Source of the DNA: Mesodorylaimus sp. YZB2_4
Lineage: Eukaryota; Nematoda; Enoplea; Dorylaimida; Dorylaimidae
Reading direction: 5' to 3'
DNA length: 64,000 bases
Assembly (NCBI GenBank): GCA_030248295.1
Contig: JASANH010000255.1
Coordinates: 1 to 64,000, forward strand
The first letter of the stretch is position 1; each line of letters opens with the position of its first letter. Of this stretch, positions 24,471 to 35,829 are shown in pieces. The position numbers were made by a program, and so were the translations under genes. The notes under the pieces were generated by a model that was not told where the DNA came from, searched no databases, and saw nothing but the letters and a program-made list of their open reading frames with translations.

Positions 24471-27088
24471 TCAGAATATGTCCGGGCACTTGGCCCACCT
24501 GCGGGACCAGTACTCGTTGGTGAACACCCACGACTCGTCCGACACGTGCGGGTGCTTCTCGAATCGAAACCACCTGAAACAACGAGTCCGTCAACAGCAG
24601 CTGAACTGGTCAGCGCTTGTAAGGCAGTGAGCACTGCAAGCCCACTTACACGGGATGCCATTCCGCCTTGGACTTTTTCCTTTTCGCCTGCGCTTCTCGT
24701 TGCTTCTCCTCCAATCGATTCTTGGCCGAGGCCGCCCCGTCTGAAACGAAACAGGGATGCGCCGTGTGGCTCGGACAGGCCCAGGCCGACTCACCGAGGT
24801 CGCCGTGCTCGAGGCAGCGAATGTCGGGTCTGAGCCTGGAGTCGGTGGGTGCCAGGTTGCGCCCATTGAGCGTCTCGTTGAGCATCATGGCGAACGCGGT
24901 GAAGTGGTAGTACTGAAACGGGAGAAGTGTGGACACTGGCCACCCCGAGGGCGCACCCCCTCACCTGCTCGTTGCCCTTCGGACGCGGTTTCACTCGCCA
25001 CAACACGCTCGACTCGGCCAGCACGGGCAGCGTGGGGACAGCGTGGGGTACGTGCTCGTGGTGGTCTTGGTCTGGCTCGTGGCCGCGACCACTGGGCTCG
25101 CCATCCAACGAGACTGTGCTGGCCAACGTCTTGGCCGCCACTGGGGGCGCCGACGGGGTGCGTCGAACCGACTCGCTGGCCACGCGGGCCTTGCGCTCAC
25201 GGCCCCAATTCGGGAAATGACGTTCGAATATGTGCGGGTCCACACTGGCCATAAAGTTCGTCCATACACCGTACAAGGCGCGCAGACGGTGACCCCTGCA
25301 ATGGTCAAGGGCGTCGATAGGGCACCCCTGGGGCACAGACGGAGGCACTGTTGGACCACGTCCCAAGGCCCCACACCCATTCAACTTGTTTTGGCAGGGA
25401 CCCACCGCTGGTCACCCCGGCCACTGACCTTTCGTTGACGATGAACCCCTCGATGTGATGACCAGCCGAATCGTTTTTCAGCCATGCGCCACTGGCCTTG
25501 AAATGAAGCGTGCAGGTGAGCTTGCTCGAATGAGATACGATCTCCATGGTGCCGTGCTGCAACAGAGGACTCTGCAAGGGCACGGCACACGAGGGCACAC
25601 CCGCCCAGGCTGTACCTGCTCGATATAGGGTGTCCCCACCACCAAATTATGCACGCTGCAGCTGACGTTGTTCCACGTGTACACGTCCTTGGCCCTGAAA
25701 GCGGATGCACTCGAGTTGCTAGTCGAGTCCCCCCGCCCTCTCGGCCGAGGCTCACTACTTGGTCAATTCCAAGGTGACCATGCCCTTGGGCTGGATCTCG
25801 ACCGAGCGGCCCCAGAATCGCAGTTTGGGATAGATGCTGCCGTAGAACTTGAAGTGGGCACCCTCGGCGTGGAATGCACTGACTGGCGGGTGATGGCTGA
25901 CTTGTTCAGACACCCATCGGAATCCGAGGTCCTCCAACCTGAAACGCACACACTCACGAAAAACAGACTAAAACGAGGGGACTAGTCCAGCCGACCTGTC
26001 CAGTTCGAATGTCTCGCCGAGAAGAGGATTGAACGGCTTGCCTACACGCTCCCAATTCGACGCCAGCGCCGACACTGCGAACGCTGCCACCAGCTAGAGA
26101 GAACGAGTGGTTGGCCAGCCATGACGGGGTCAGCTCGGCCAGCCTACCTCCAGTCTCTTCAGGGGATCGGTTTCCTGGGCGGCCTGTTGCAGTATTTCGT
26201 AGTATTCCAAGTACTCGGTCAGTCGCTGCAGGAAGCTCAGCGGCTCGTTGAACACCACCGGCATGGTGACCTTGGACAATTCCTGAAACGTACAGCTGTG
26301 CGCGTTGCCGACCGGGGAATCGAGCTGTGCGGGGTCTGAGCACAGTTTCGAGTTCATAAGAAATTCATGGGCGCACCTTTCCCACGGACTGTTTGAGAAT
26401 ACTCCAAATGCTAATCTGACCCCGTTGGACCATGACCGACGGCAGGGCCGATCTGAAACGAAGCAGCAAGTGGGAGGAAAAACATGCCGCAGTGGGAAAA
26501 GACCAGTAAACGAGACCGACGGCCCTAATTGCTGGCGATCGATGTGAGCGATGCGGGCAATCTTGGCGGCCAGCTTATTCATGCAAGCCGGGCCATATTT
26601 TTGCTCGATCCCTGAACAAGACTCGGGATCAGCGGAATCTGGTCCGGGCACCAACCTTAGTCGTATCAAATCCATCATTCTCTCATCTCCGTCCTTGTCC
26701 ATGGCTGCCTAGCTGAGCCCGAGATCGAGGTATTCGCGACTGGACGAGGTGATTAGTGGGGAGGCGTCGGGCGCGAGTAGCTTATTAAGGCTAGCTGCTC
26801 GACGGGCCTGGACAGTTTCGACTGCCGACCGCCCGACTAGTGCCTACACTTTGCCCGTCCATTCACTGGCTCGGCCGGGGGATCGATATGTGCTGGCGGG
26901 ACTCTGCTCGGCTACGCCTGTCAATTACGAGTCCTGCTCGGCGGGAGGCACGAATTATCGAACAAGGCCGACCAAAGTGAACAGTTTGCCCGACAGTACC
27001 CACCTCGAGCCGTAATCGGGGACTGTGTCCGGCATGTCCATGTCCCGCACCACGGGCCCACCATCCAGCCCTTTCTCCTCGTCCGAAC
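24471..27088 (-). CDS. OSBPL2: Oxysterol-binding protein-related protein (ORP), OSBPL1/2-like, 5' end incomplete
   Basis: Minus-strand exons: 27004-27088, 26377-26452, 26148-26282, 25996-26093, 25759-25938, 25616-25694, 25429-25556, 24965-25295, 24795-24912, 24650-24740 and 24471-24573, giving at least 473 residues. The acidic start (DEEKGLDGG) splices into the conserved entry RSALPSV and then SIWSILKQSVGKELSKVTMP. The OSBP-related domain follows with FNEPLSFLQRLTEYLEY, AAFAVSALASNWERVGKPFN, the signature EQVSHHPPVSAFH and PTDSRLRPDIR. It ends WAKCPDIF, as OSBPL1A/OSBPL2 proteins end in CPDIY. ORPs move sterol or phosphoinositide between membranes at contact sites. Exon 24965-25295 carries a long variable insert (about residues 280-350). 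The first exon needs an upstream partner ending in phase 1, not found; no PH or ankyrin domain is seen, so a short OSBPL2-like form is likelier but not proven. It is tail to tail with SNAPIN, 237 bp apart. Confidence 0.92.
26512..26702 (-). CDS. Possible alternative first exon of the ORP gene
   Basis: An ATG frame starting MDKDGDERMMDLIRLR runs for about 64 residues inside the intron between the first two ORP exons. It can join exon 26377-26452 in frame only through a weak donor (GTTTAC) at 26511. The residues (for instance IEQKYGPACMNKLAAKIARI) are not recognised. It may be an alternative N terminus or a chance frame. A 44-nt intron inside it would fit splice signals but creates a stop. Confidence 0.25.
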
Positions 27089-28038
27089 CTGAAATCCACT
27101 CGTCAAGCAGTGCCACTCGCCCAAGCTACTCTAGCTTCCCACAATATCGAGGGCATCCTGGGGTTGTCATTGGAAAATTGGATGACTACGCTTGACAAAA
27201 ATTCACTTTCCGCTGATTTCAATCAGCCGAGTGGTTTCTATTCTTTTGTTGGACTTTGAGACTTCCCTGTTTGCCAAGTGGGGCAACACAACATTGCCAG
27301 AACTCCCACACCCCTTGGGTGCCCATGGCCTGATATAATAGTCGGCTAGGGGTCTCAGACTGACAACATTTTGGGCGATATGGTTGATCAGAATTGAGGA
27401 ACAAGGCAGTCACCTGATGCAAAGCCAACACAAATTGACCGAGGCTTGTACGTGACAAAAAAGGTCAAAAAGCGGGAACTTATGCGGTGAATTATGTCAA
27501 TTCAATTACCCCAAGATTCGAATCCAAGAAATTTGGAAATTCCATGCAACATTCCACAAATGTCAGCACTCTGCAATAATTCACAAGCTAAAACGTGCCC
27601 AGTCAGCTGATTGATTTCCCATGATTGACTAGATAATTACAGGCAATTTGAGTGCGCACCTTTTCAGGTGAATTGAGGGACGATTGTGCACCCGACAGAG
27701 TTGCAGGGTCTGTTCCCAGTCCACGTCGTGAGTCACTTCGCCCTTTCGTGATACGACAACTCTACCGTGCGTGTTTATTCACTGTCAATGGCTTATATTC
27801 AAAATATAAACATGAAAGTTTGCACTGATAAGAATACACGCGAGTAAACACCTTATCAGAGAGGGCGAACCGGAAATCTGAACCGTTATCTTACTTTTAC
27901 CTGTTGATGCTCAGGTACGAGGCAGTTTCTGTGCGCGGACTTGCTACAGTAATCTAGAAAAGGAAATCTTTGGGATACAAGAGACGAGAATTGTGAATTA
28001 AAATCAAAGTCGATATTTGCTCAGGCTAATATTTAAGA
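27089..28038. other. Divergent intergenic region between the ORP gene and bystin
   Basis: About 950 bp between the first visible ORP exon and the bystin ATG. It should contain the ORP 5' end and both promoters. No exon, repeat or strong promoter motif could be picked out. A CTCAG lies 14 nt before the bystin ATG. Confidence 0.45.
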
Positions 28039-29845
28039 ATGGGAAAAATGAAGAAAGCGAAAGGGGATCAAGTAAATCGTCCAGGCCCATTGGGTGATCA
28101 AATCACAGGCGGCGAGGTGGCGTCGAAATCGAGTTCGGTTCTCTCGGTCAGTCGCAAGTCGAAACGGGAGAAAACAGACATTCCAGACGAAGTGAGTTGA
28201 ACTCAAGGTTTTCTCGTCCAAAAATTATTTTCTTTTTTGTGCCTGAGTCTTGACCTGTTGCTATCTCGCCCTGTCGGCCTTCTAAAATTTTTGGTGGCCC
28301 CCCCAAAGTTTAAATTACCGTTTAAATTCTTGTTCTGTGGGCCCCTATTTTGTCCACCCGATTGTATTTGCCTTTCCGACTTCAATTCTGGTTTTTCAGC
28401 CTTTTTTGAATCCAAATCTAAGCGCGAAAATTTTACATGAAGCCCGAAAGCAACAGGCCGAAATTCGTCGAGAAGAATTTGATGGAGAGGACGATCACGA
28501 AGAACGGGAAACGAGAAAGTGGGCTTGGTTTTTCCGATACCTGTCGGAAGTTTTAAGTAATCTTATCACTTTCAGGTCGTCTCAATCTTTCAGCCTGTCT
28601 CGACCCCCTCAATCGGCCATGCTGGCGGGCGACGTATCGGACGAGGATGAGGAACAGGAAGAAGACTGGGACGGGCCCGGGGACGGATTCCCCGAGCTGG
28701 ACGTAGCTCCCGAGGATATCGAAGCCTTCGATAAGTTCATGCCCAAAAAGAACATGGTTTCGAGCGAGCAAGGCGGCGCATCGGCGAGTGCTAGGGCGTT
28801 TGAATCGTTGTTCAGTCGGCGCAAGGTGGATGAGAAGCAGAGCCAAGTCGAGTGGGAGCTGTGCGAGGAGCTGGGCGAGGAGACGGGCGGTCCGATGGCC
28901 AAGTTCGAGCGGGAATTGGATCCGAGGTTGTTGGCCATGTACCGGGGAGTGCGGGACGTGTTGAAGGTGTATCGTAGCGGCAAATTGCCTAAGGCCTTCA
29001 AAGTCATACCCAAGTTGAAACATTGGGAGAAGATCCTATTCCTGACCGAACCGCACGGTTGGACGGCGGCGGCCATGTACCAGGCCACCCGCATATTCGC
29101 CTCCAATTTGGACAGCAAGATGTGTCAGAGGTAGGAGATGAGAGGGTGTAGGCTAGGCGATTGACTGGCGCCCGTTGCAGGTTCTACAACCTGGTTCTGC
29201 TGCCTCGCATCCAGGACGACATGGCCGAGTACAAGGTACTCAACGTGCACCTGTACCAGGCCCTGGCCAAGGCATTGTTCAAACCGGCGGCATTCTTCAA
29301 GGGAATTCTGTTGCCGTTGTGCGAGGTGAGTGGTCTGCTGGTTGGCTGGGGGGGGCATGCACTGGTTTTTTGACCCGTTTCAGTCCGGTACGTGCACTCT
29401 GCGCGAGGCGAGCGTAGTGGGCAGCGTGTTGGCCAAGTGTTCGGTGCCTTCGTTGCACGCAGCGGCGGCCATGTTAAAGTTGGCCGAGATGGAGTACAGC
29501 GGGGCCAACAGCATTTTCCTGCGAGTGCTGATCGACAAGAAGTACACGCTGCCCTACCGAGTCATCGACGCCCTGGTCAACCATTTCCTAAGGTGAGTGT
29601 TGGTGGCTGCTCCGAGCCTGTGTCATCTCAGCTCGCATTGTAGGTTCGCCATCGACGAGCGCGAGCTGCCCGTGTTGTGGCACCAGGCTCTGCTCACCTT
29701 CGCCCAACGATACAAGTCGGACATGAGCAGCGAGCAGAGGGACGCCCTGATCGATTTGACCAGGAAGCACGAACACCACATGATAAGTCCCGAGGTCAGG
29801 AGGGAACTCACGCACGCCGTGTCCAGGGATGTGCAGATGGAGTGA
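28039..29845 (+). CDS. BYSL: Bystin, 40S ribosomal subunit biogenesis factor
   Basis: Six exons: 28039-28191, 28400-28518, 28576-29130, 29181-29325, 29384-29592 and 29644-29845, giving 460 residues (human 437). The N-terminal part is basic, then acidic ([20 protein letters not shown]), typical of a nucleolar factor. From about residue 180 the conserved bystin domain runs to the end, with [58 protein letters not shown] and [20 protein letters not shown]. Bystin (yeast Enp1) binds pre-40S particles and is needed for their maturation and export. All splice phases agree and nothing is broken. The poly(A) signal is unclear (only GAGTAAAAC is seen). Confidence 0.96.
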
Positions 29846-30467
29846 ACCAGAGCGATCCGATTGAATTTTGTTGAGTAAAACATGAAATTTGGCTGCTGGT
29901 AATTCCGCATTTGATCATCCGCGGAATTTAAATCTTTGAGGAAGCATCCAGTACAAGACGTGTCATCAGTGCCTCTTTCCACCCGCTACTTCGCAGGGAC
30001 GACATGCGTCAAGTTTTGCTAGTCCAAGTGTATTCTTCGCATTATGTCATCTCGATTTTCAGGAGGTAGTCTTTGCATGCTTTGTCGTAGCTGATCGTGA
30101 GCGGCCACGTGCAGCCTGTGTGAGGACCTTAGCAGCTATCGTTTGAAGGAGGGCGGACATGTGGGCTGGGATAGTGTGTCTATTTCACTTTAGAGAGACC
30201 ACTCCTTCAATCGCATGTAAAGATTGAGCGGCTGTGACAGCAGGGCTACGCCATTCGATGAAGGAAACTGATTGGAACTGGTTGTTCAAAACACCGATCG
30301 AGTCCAAGAAGGACAAACGAGTCAGGCACGATAACAGGTCCGTGATCATCAATGACGAGTTTTGGCTGTGAAAGAGAAAAGTTGATGGAAAGCGGGCCTG
30401 TAAGAGAGCGGCCGCTGCCTCCTCGACGATTTCCGAGTGTCTCCAAGTTGGACCTGGCGCAGCGCAC

Positions 30468-30560
30468 CCTCTAACCCCCGCCTGGTAGGCCATTGCGAGT
30501 GGGGGAGAGTAATCGATACTCTCCCCTGGCTGGGAAACGTCAACCGCTCGGTTTACAGCT
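30468..30560 (-). repeat. Family-A repeat fragment
   Basis: It shares GCCTGGTAGGCCATTGCGAG and CTCCCCTGGCTGGGAAACG with the full element at 48943-49325. The right inverted arm is missing. Confidence 0.6.
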
Positions 30561-31107
30561 GACTGACTGCATCTTCTGGTGTAAATGGACACTTCTAAAA
30601 GATCGTATACATCCTGGCACCTTTGAATGGAAAACTGCTTTCAACACGTTCCTGTTCAATCCGAAGCATGTTTTTGGCCATAACCCTATGGTCTGTACTG
30701 AGTAATGCACCTATGCATTGAGGGGGGACGAATCACGGAATGTTTGCACATGATGTGTCGCATATTTTGGCGAACAATCGAATGTCTGCTGTTTGAGTGC
30801 TAATAAGCTTGATGCCGAAAATAGCCATGCTGGCGTACAAATCGTGTACTCTCGTTAGGCAGTGCACTCAGCGAGTCTGCGTGCCAATCTCACTGTTCTT
30901 ATTTTCATGAGAACATAGTAGCTGATCCACTACCCTGAGCTCTCAGGACGACCCTTGTGCAATTTATTTAAAACCTTATGCAACGTTATGGCAATCAAGT
31001 ATACGATCAATGACTGACATTATGGGAGTCTCAGTGCAAGCAAAGCATGCCAATTAGTCAGACTGACCCATTTTAGTCTTCGCTGGGAGACTAACTCTTG
31101 GCAGTTT

Positions 31108-31251
31108 AAGGCTGGAAGTATAGTTCGATGCGATGCGTTAAATAAGCTTGCGATGCGACGTTTTAGGCATCCTTTTACATTGCCAGTTGACCCAAAAGTG
31201 TCGCATCGCACGCTTATTAGACGCATCGCACGGAACTATACTTTGGGCTTA
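31108..31251 (+). mobile_element. Short TTAA-type MITE, copy 2
   Basis: A 144-bp element with inverted ends (GGAAGTATAGTTCGATGCG at the left, matching inverted sequence ending CTATACTTTGGGC at the right) and TTAA directly on both sides (31106-31109 and 31249-31252). Several GCGATGCGAC palindromic blocks lie inside. It matches copy 1 at 2900-3024 in reverse orientation. Confidence 0.8.
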
Positions 31252-31392
31252 ACTGGGTTAGTCGCCTTGGTGGAAGCGACCTGTCTAACTTTCCTTGACT
31301 TACTCGCTCGCCAGCCAAAAGTTAGCAAACTAAGGGAGCATCGCCAACCATTAAGTCAAACTTGACAAAACCAAAACTTGTAACTTGTTCAT

Positions 31393-31700
31393 GAGTGCAA
31401 TAGAAAGCTCTGTGCAAAATATTAAAGATGTCTGACCAACTGGTCAGCAGTAGTCAGCGACTGAAGTCCTGTGAGATTTTTTAATTAATCTAGATTTTTC
31501 GAGTTTTTGAAGAAAAAACTCCAAACCCGAGTGTCGAAAGCTTAACCTCGAAGCCTGAAACCTGATGACCCAGTCTCGAAAAACCCTGCATGTTTTTTTC
31601 TTATTCCACAAGAAGTCGAATATCCGCTGGACTGTAGATGCTAATCACTGCTGACCAGTTGGCCAGACGCCTCTAATATTTTGCACGGAGCTTTCTATTG
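31393..31700 (-). mobile_element. Family-B fold-back element
   Basis: The arms GCAATAGAAAGCTCTGTGC (31397) and GGAGCTTTCTATTGCAACC (31683) are inverted, with further inverted blocks around CTGACCAACTGGTCAGCAG. A block at 31335 (AGCATCGCCAACCATTAAG) matches the ends of the short copy at 6044-6196. The core matches 7650-8030 in reverse. Confidence 0.65.
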
Positions 31701-32527
31701 CAACCAGGAACGATCGGTGGTGGATAAGATTGTGGTCTCAAGAAATAATAATGACAAGATGACTGATGACTCAAATTATGAGCAGAAAAAGGAAGCATAA
31801 ATGCAGAATATTAGTCTCATCTTATTTCTGACCCCAGTAATCCAGCAGCCCAACAATCAGAATTCTCATTTTGGTTTTTTGGATCTTGCCAGAGACCAAC
31901 ACTGACTAAACGTTGGTTAACTTCTCACGCGCGGCAGCTGTACATAGGTACTGTACATGCATGCTAAAGTGCCCTTCCAACTTTCGAGGGTCATGAGGAA
32001 GAGTCATGAGGGTTGCACTTTCCAGACTTCAAACTTATTTTCTCCTCTTTCTTAGACACCCAACGGCGGATCATTATGTGCCTTCTCGTCATCACATGAT
32101 CCCAATCTCACGCATCGCATGACCTATTTCGATCAGCTCATTGTGCCACTTTCAATACTCCTGTTGTGAATTTGCCTGAAACCAGTCTTGTTTAGTATTG
32201 TCATATTGCTGCGTGAAACCAGATCCGACAAGGCTGATTGTTAAGTACGCCCAACATTTCTGTCGGCCAACCTGACTCGCCCTTTTCCACGTATCACGAC
32301 TTTGTTTGTGACGAGTTTCATTTAATCGACTACAAAAAATTATTGAATGTATTAGACTTTTGCCTGCTTTAGTGCCACCCACGTGTTCAAACCATGTTTG
32401 CGTCAGTGCTTTCACAGAACCCGAATCCCGTGGGCAACCTTTTCTAATTTTAGATCACTCCCACTTGTCTGACCAAAATATAAAGTCAGCCTGCCTCTTT
32501 TCTTCACTGCAAACTTGCCGCCCGAGA

Positions 32528-33352
32528 ATGTCTTGGCAACCACCAGTCGAAGATGTCATTCGTGTGCCCTCTGTTCAATTCTATTCGGCCCCGCCGTCCA
32601 GACGGCCTTCGAGGAATGAAATTCAGCGAGCGGCTACGCCCGACCACCCGATCCAATGTCACCAAACTCTGCCCGACTCCCTATCGCCCTACCTTATCAC
32701 CACGAAATTGAGTGACAGCGCCCGAATTTCACGATCGACCGAACAAATGACAGACAAAAACAAAATGGCGGCCGAAAAACAAGTTCAAACGATCAAGCCT
32801 GGCAAGAATGGCACAATTCAAAGAAAGTTTTCTTTCCCATTTTTCAGAATTAAAAAATCTGACTAGCTGTGAGGCTTAGCAACCAGAACTGCGTTCTTGG
32901 CCAGTCATATCGTGTACTTGAATGTATTTTTTGTCAGCGAATCGATGTAAATATTTTGCTGTCCGTGCGTGACTTGCAATGAAGTAACTAAGCCAGGTAG
33001 GCTCAGGAGCTATTGTTGTCAGCGGACTGGAGTAAGGCCTGCGGTTGAAACATCATGCCGAGAGGTTGACGTTTGCCAGCCAGGGGTATCGATTACTCCC
33101 TTACTCACCATGGCCTACCAGGCGGGGGGGTTACAATAATAACACTTTTTGTTAGCAGACGTCCTATACTTGCACACTGGTCAGACGCTCTTATCTCCGA
33201 GTCTTCACAAGCACAGGCGAGCTCCCCAGTCTGCCGTCGGTGCTTCGGATCAGCAGACTCTGCTTGTGCACCTTGACTTGGAAAGCATCCCTCAGGACGA
33301 TGTTCCAGCCACAGACTACGTAGATCTCACTGGATTTTATAGTGATGCATAA
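32528..33352 (+). CDS. Tentative small two-exon gene, unrecognised
   Basis: An ATG at 32528 opens a frame beginning MSWQPPVEDVIRVP, polar and Ser/Arg-rich, with no known domain. One reading ends the exon near 32790 (weak donor GTTCAA) and joins 33248-33352 in phase, where LDLESIPQDDVPATDYVDL is followed by a TAA. Without splicing the frame runs on to 32866. The second exon follows a family-A repeat and has an acidic, coding-looking composition. It could also be part of the gene at 34287-34753. No function can be suggested. Confidence 0.3.
33030..33137 (+). repeat. Family-A repeat fragment
   Basis: Blocks GTTGAAACATCATG, GCCAGCCAGGGGTATCGATT and CCATGGCCTACCAGGCG are shared with the other family-A copies. 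Confidence 0.6.
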
Positions 33353-34286
33353 AATCTTGCCAGTACAGGAGCCTCGGCAAAAGGATAGTCAAGCCCCTGA
33401 TGAACTAAATGTCAAGATTCGCCATGTTCGCTGCAGGTGTACTAGTGTAGTGCCTGTACTGCAGTGTCTGCTATTTCTGTCAGGGGGAACATGTAGATCG
33501 AGCTCGTGATGGGGGTATGGCATAAGCAATCGGACACGGATCTAGTGGTTCTCCCGTGATTTTAGTAGGATGTCTGACATGGGGGCACCAAGTATGATGA
33601 CTGCATGATCAGGTTTCTTCGGAAGAAACAAACGTCAAGCTAGTGGACAGATATCGAGACAAAGTAATTTTATATCGATCGTCGCCGGGTCGATCGAGTG
33701 GGCCAGTGATCATATATCGATTTAATCGATTTGGTGATCCTTGGCTCTAACTAGGGCCATCTTAGGGCTGACCAGAGGATGGTGGTAGGGCAGGAACGAT
33801 CCCACGCAGTCCAGACAACTCGCGTAGAGTTTGATTGCCGACATATTCAAGGGCCGAATAAATTCTCGATTCATGGGCAGTCGCACGCGTCCGCCGTCGA
33901 AGGCGTTCTGACGGATTTGAGCCCGAAGTGCCCACAGAAGACTAGTCTTCTGCGAATGGCTGCAAACCAAACCAGTCACTCGACCTCGGCCCAGGTCTGT
34001 GTCTACCGGCTCTGAGAAGCCCGGGCATTACCGGTCGTGATTGGGTCAGCATCTTACGAAGCTGCAGGCCCCAGGACCCATCCACCAAGACCTGCTGTTA
34101 CATACTTTATATAATATACCTACTGTAAGCCTGCTCAGGGGGCTCTGCGCACTCACCAAAAACGCCACAGGATCTGATTGTACCATGGCCCTGAGCCTGC
34201 AGGGTTTCACACGGGTCTAACCGGGAGGACTGATACCTACTTGCGAGAATTATGACTCCTGTAGTAGGTGTGTTTGGCCTGTGTAG

Positions 34287-34753
34287 AAGGCAGTGAAGGC
34301 AGTGACTCCAGAGCAGATCAATAACAAGATGGTCCAAGAGCGCAGGTTGTTGAAGAAAACCGACTACTCGAAACGAGCTTTTGAAATTGGTGCTCAAGCT
34401 GGACGAGACGCAAAAGCCGATAAAGGGTGAGCAGATGCATTATCTGTTGATTCTGAAGACTACCTGCCCACGTATTCATGTCAGACTCCTGTTTCAGGAA
34501 ATTTCAGTCGACATCGTTCTATTGGGAGCTTTTTGATCGCCAGGATGGCACTGATGAAGGCAAGCCGTACCAGTCGCGGACAATTCGGGACGAATGTTGT
34601 CCAGCTGAGGCTGGCGGGGTCAAAGAGAAGGAAAGGCTGGAATTCGAATCATCGGCTGTCCTTTTCCGAGTTTGCCAGCTTCAAAAATTACTAAAACTAC
34701 GTCACAGGAAGGAGAAGAAGCTATTCGTATTCAAATCGCAGTATGACGATTGA
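34287..34753 (+). CDS. Unidentified gene, last two exons
   Basis: Exons 34287-34426 and 34498-34753 join in phase 2 and end at TGA 34751-34753, giving about 131 residues. The sequence is charged and looks conserved in style: TPEQINNKMVQERRLLKKT, SKRAFEIGAQAGRDAK, then SFYWELFDRQDGTDEGKPYQ and a basic end KLRHRKEKKLFVFKSQYDD. Both joins use good signals (GTGAGC donor, GTTTCAG acceptor). I do not recognise the family. The nature of the residues suggests a soluble, possibly nuclear protein; this is inference only. Upstream exons are missing; those near 32528 or 33248 are candidates but the join is unproven. Confidence 0.5.
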
Positions 34754-35454
34754 GGTAAGAGAAATCAGGGAATATAGCAAGTGAAAGATAATCTTTTCCG
34801 GGGCGCTACGAAACGGATTGGGGATTTCGATTGTGGCGTACGAATAATTACTGCTTTACTCCAGCTGCCATATCAAAAATTGTTTTCGTGGATTGTGTGG
34901 ATGCTGATTTTGCGCATGCTTTAAGGTTGAAAGAAAGAAATGTATGAAAAAATAAAAACCATCACTTGCGTGTCAAGAGCAAACTTGTGAGATCGTTAGG
35001 GTGTGTGATGAAGCTGTGCTGGAATGATAGCGTGCGTCCGCGTGATCCGAATGATAGTGTGATGCTGCACACTTCTGGTCGGGCGTGTGCATTGCCATGC
35101 TAGGGAGACTGTTTGTTGACTGTCACCGAGAGTAGTAGTGTGCGTGCGTTTCAGGAATATCTGTGCGGTCAACAATCGAGTATGGCTCATCGTAGTCTGT
35201 GCACGTTTGGTGAGTTCGGTTCCGGGCTGTGAGTCCTCATACTACAACCTGAAGTCTCAAAGAACCCGAGCCCGTAGACAAGTGGTTAGGCGAGCCACAT
35301 TGGGGATCGTTATTACAGGTGAAATCAAGATAGAATAAAACGACGAGAATCATGGCTAACCTTGCCAATATCGTGTTTTCTTGCCAAGCTTCCCCCCAAA
35401 CTCTGGCTAGTTCTCATGTCAAGATCTTTCCTCTAGCTCGGCAAGATATTTAGC

Positions 35455-35605
35455 ATGCCCTTGCCAAGAAAACCTTGTGTGGGCAATGCGGGTATCTGGT
35501 TGCCTTCGTTGGCCGCTCGATACGTTCGGCAGGCGAGACTGAAACCCGTCGGGTTGATGTCTCAGGCACCTAGGACTAGGTGATATACCTAGAGGGTTTC
35601 CGAGG
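35455..35605. repeat. Family-C/A repeat fragment
   Basis: It shares GGTTGCCTTCGTTGGCCGCT with 39530-39600 and GAAACCCGTCGGGTTGATGT with family-A copies near 49010. Confidence 0.5.
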
Positions 35606-35829
35606 ACACCATCCACTCCCCGCGGTATCGTCTCTAATCTAAAGCTATTCCGCCTATTGCTCTCCGTAGATTTGTATTTCACGCCTCAATCTTCCGCCCC
35701 CTTTTTGCTTGATAAGTAACTTATTTTCTTGGAGTGACCAGCCGACTTCGGAGATCGCACCTCAGATAACGGCAGCAAGTTCTCACCCCGCTTTTCTGGG
35801 ATACGTGTTACGCCTGACAGCAACTTCAG

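Larger units (their letters stand above)
29846..32527. other. Intergenic, repeat-rich
   Basis: It holds a family-A repeat (30468-30560), the second TTAA-type MITE (31108-31251) and a family-B element (31393-31700). Open frames here fall on repeats or lack ATG and domain signals. Confidence 0.5.

Noticed and set aside
24288..25438. Long plus-strand frames (up to 181 codons) opposite the ORP exons
   Set aside because: They are antisense shadows of ORP exons, which carry the conserved EQVSHHPP and RLRPDIR residues on the minus strand.
26612..26655. A 44-nt intron in the ORP region (GT...CAG)
   Set aside because: Splicing it puts a stop codon in frame; the conserved ORP start is restored by exon 27004-27088 instead.
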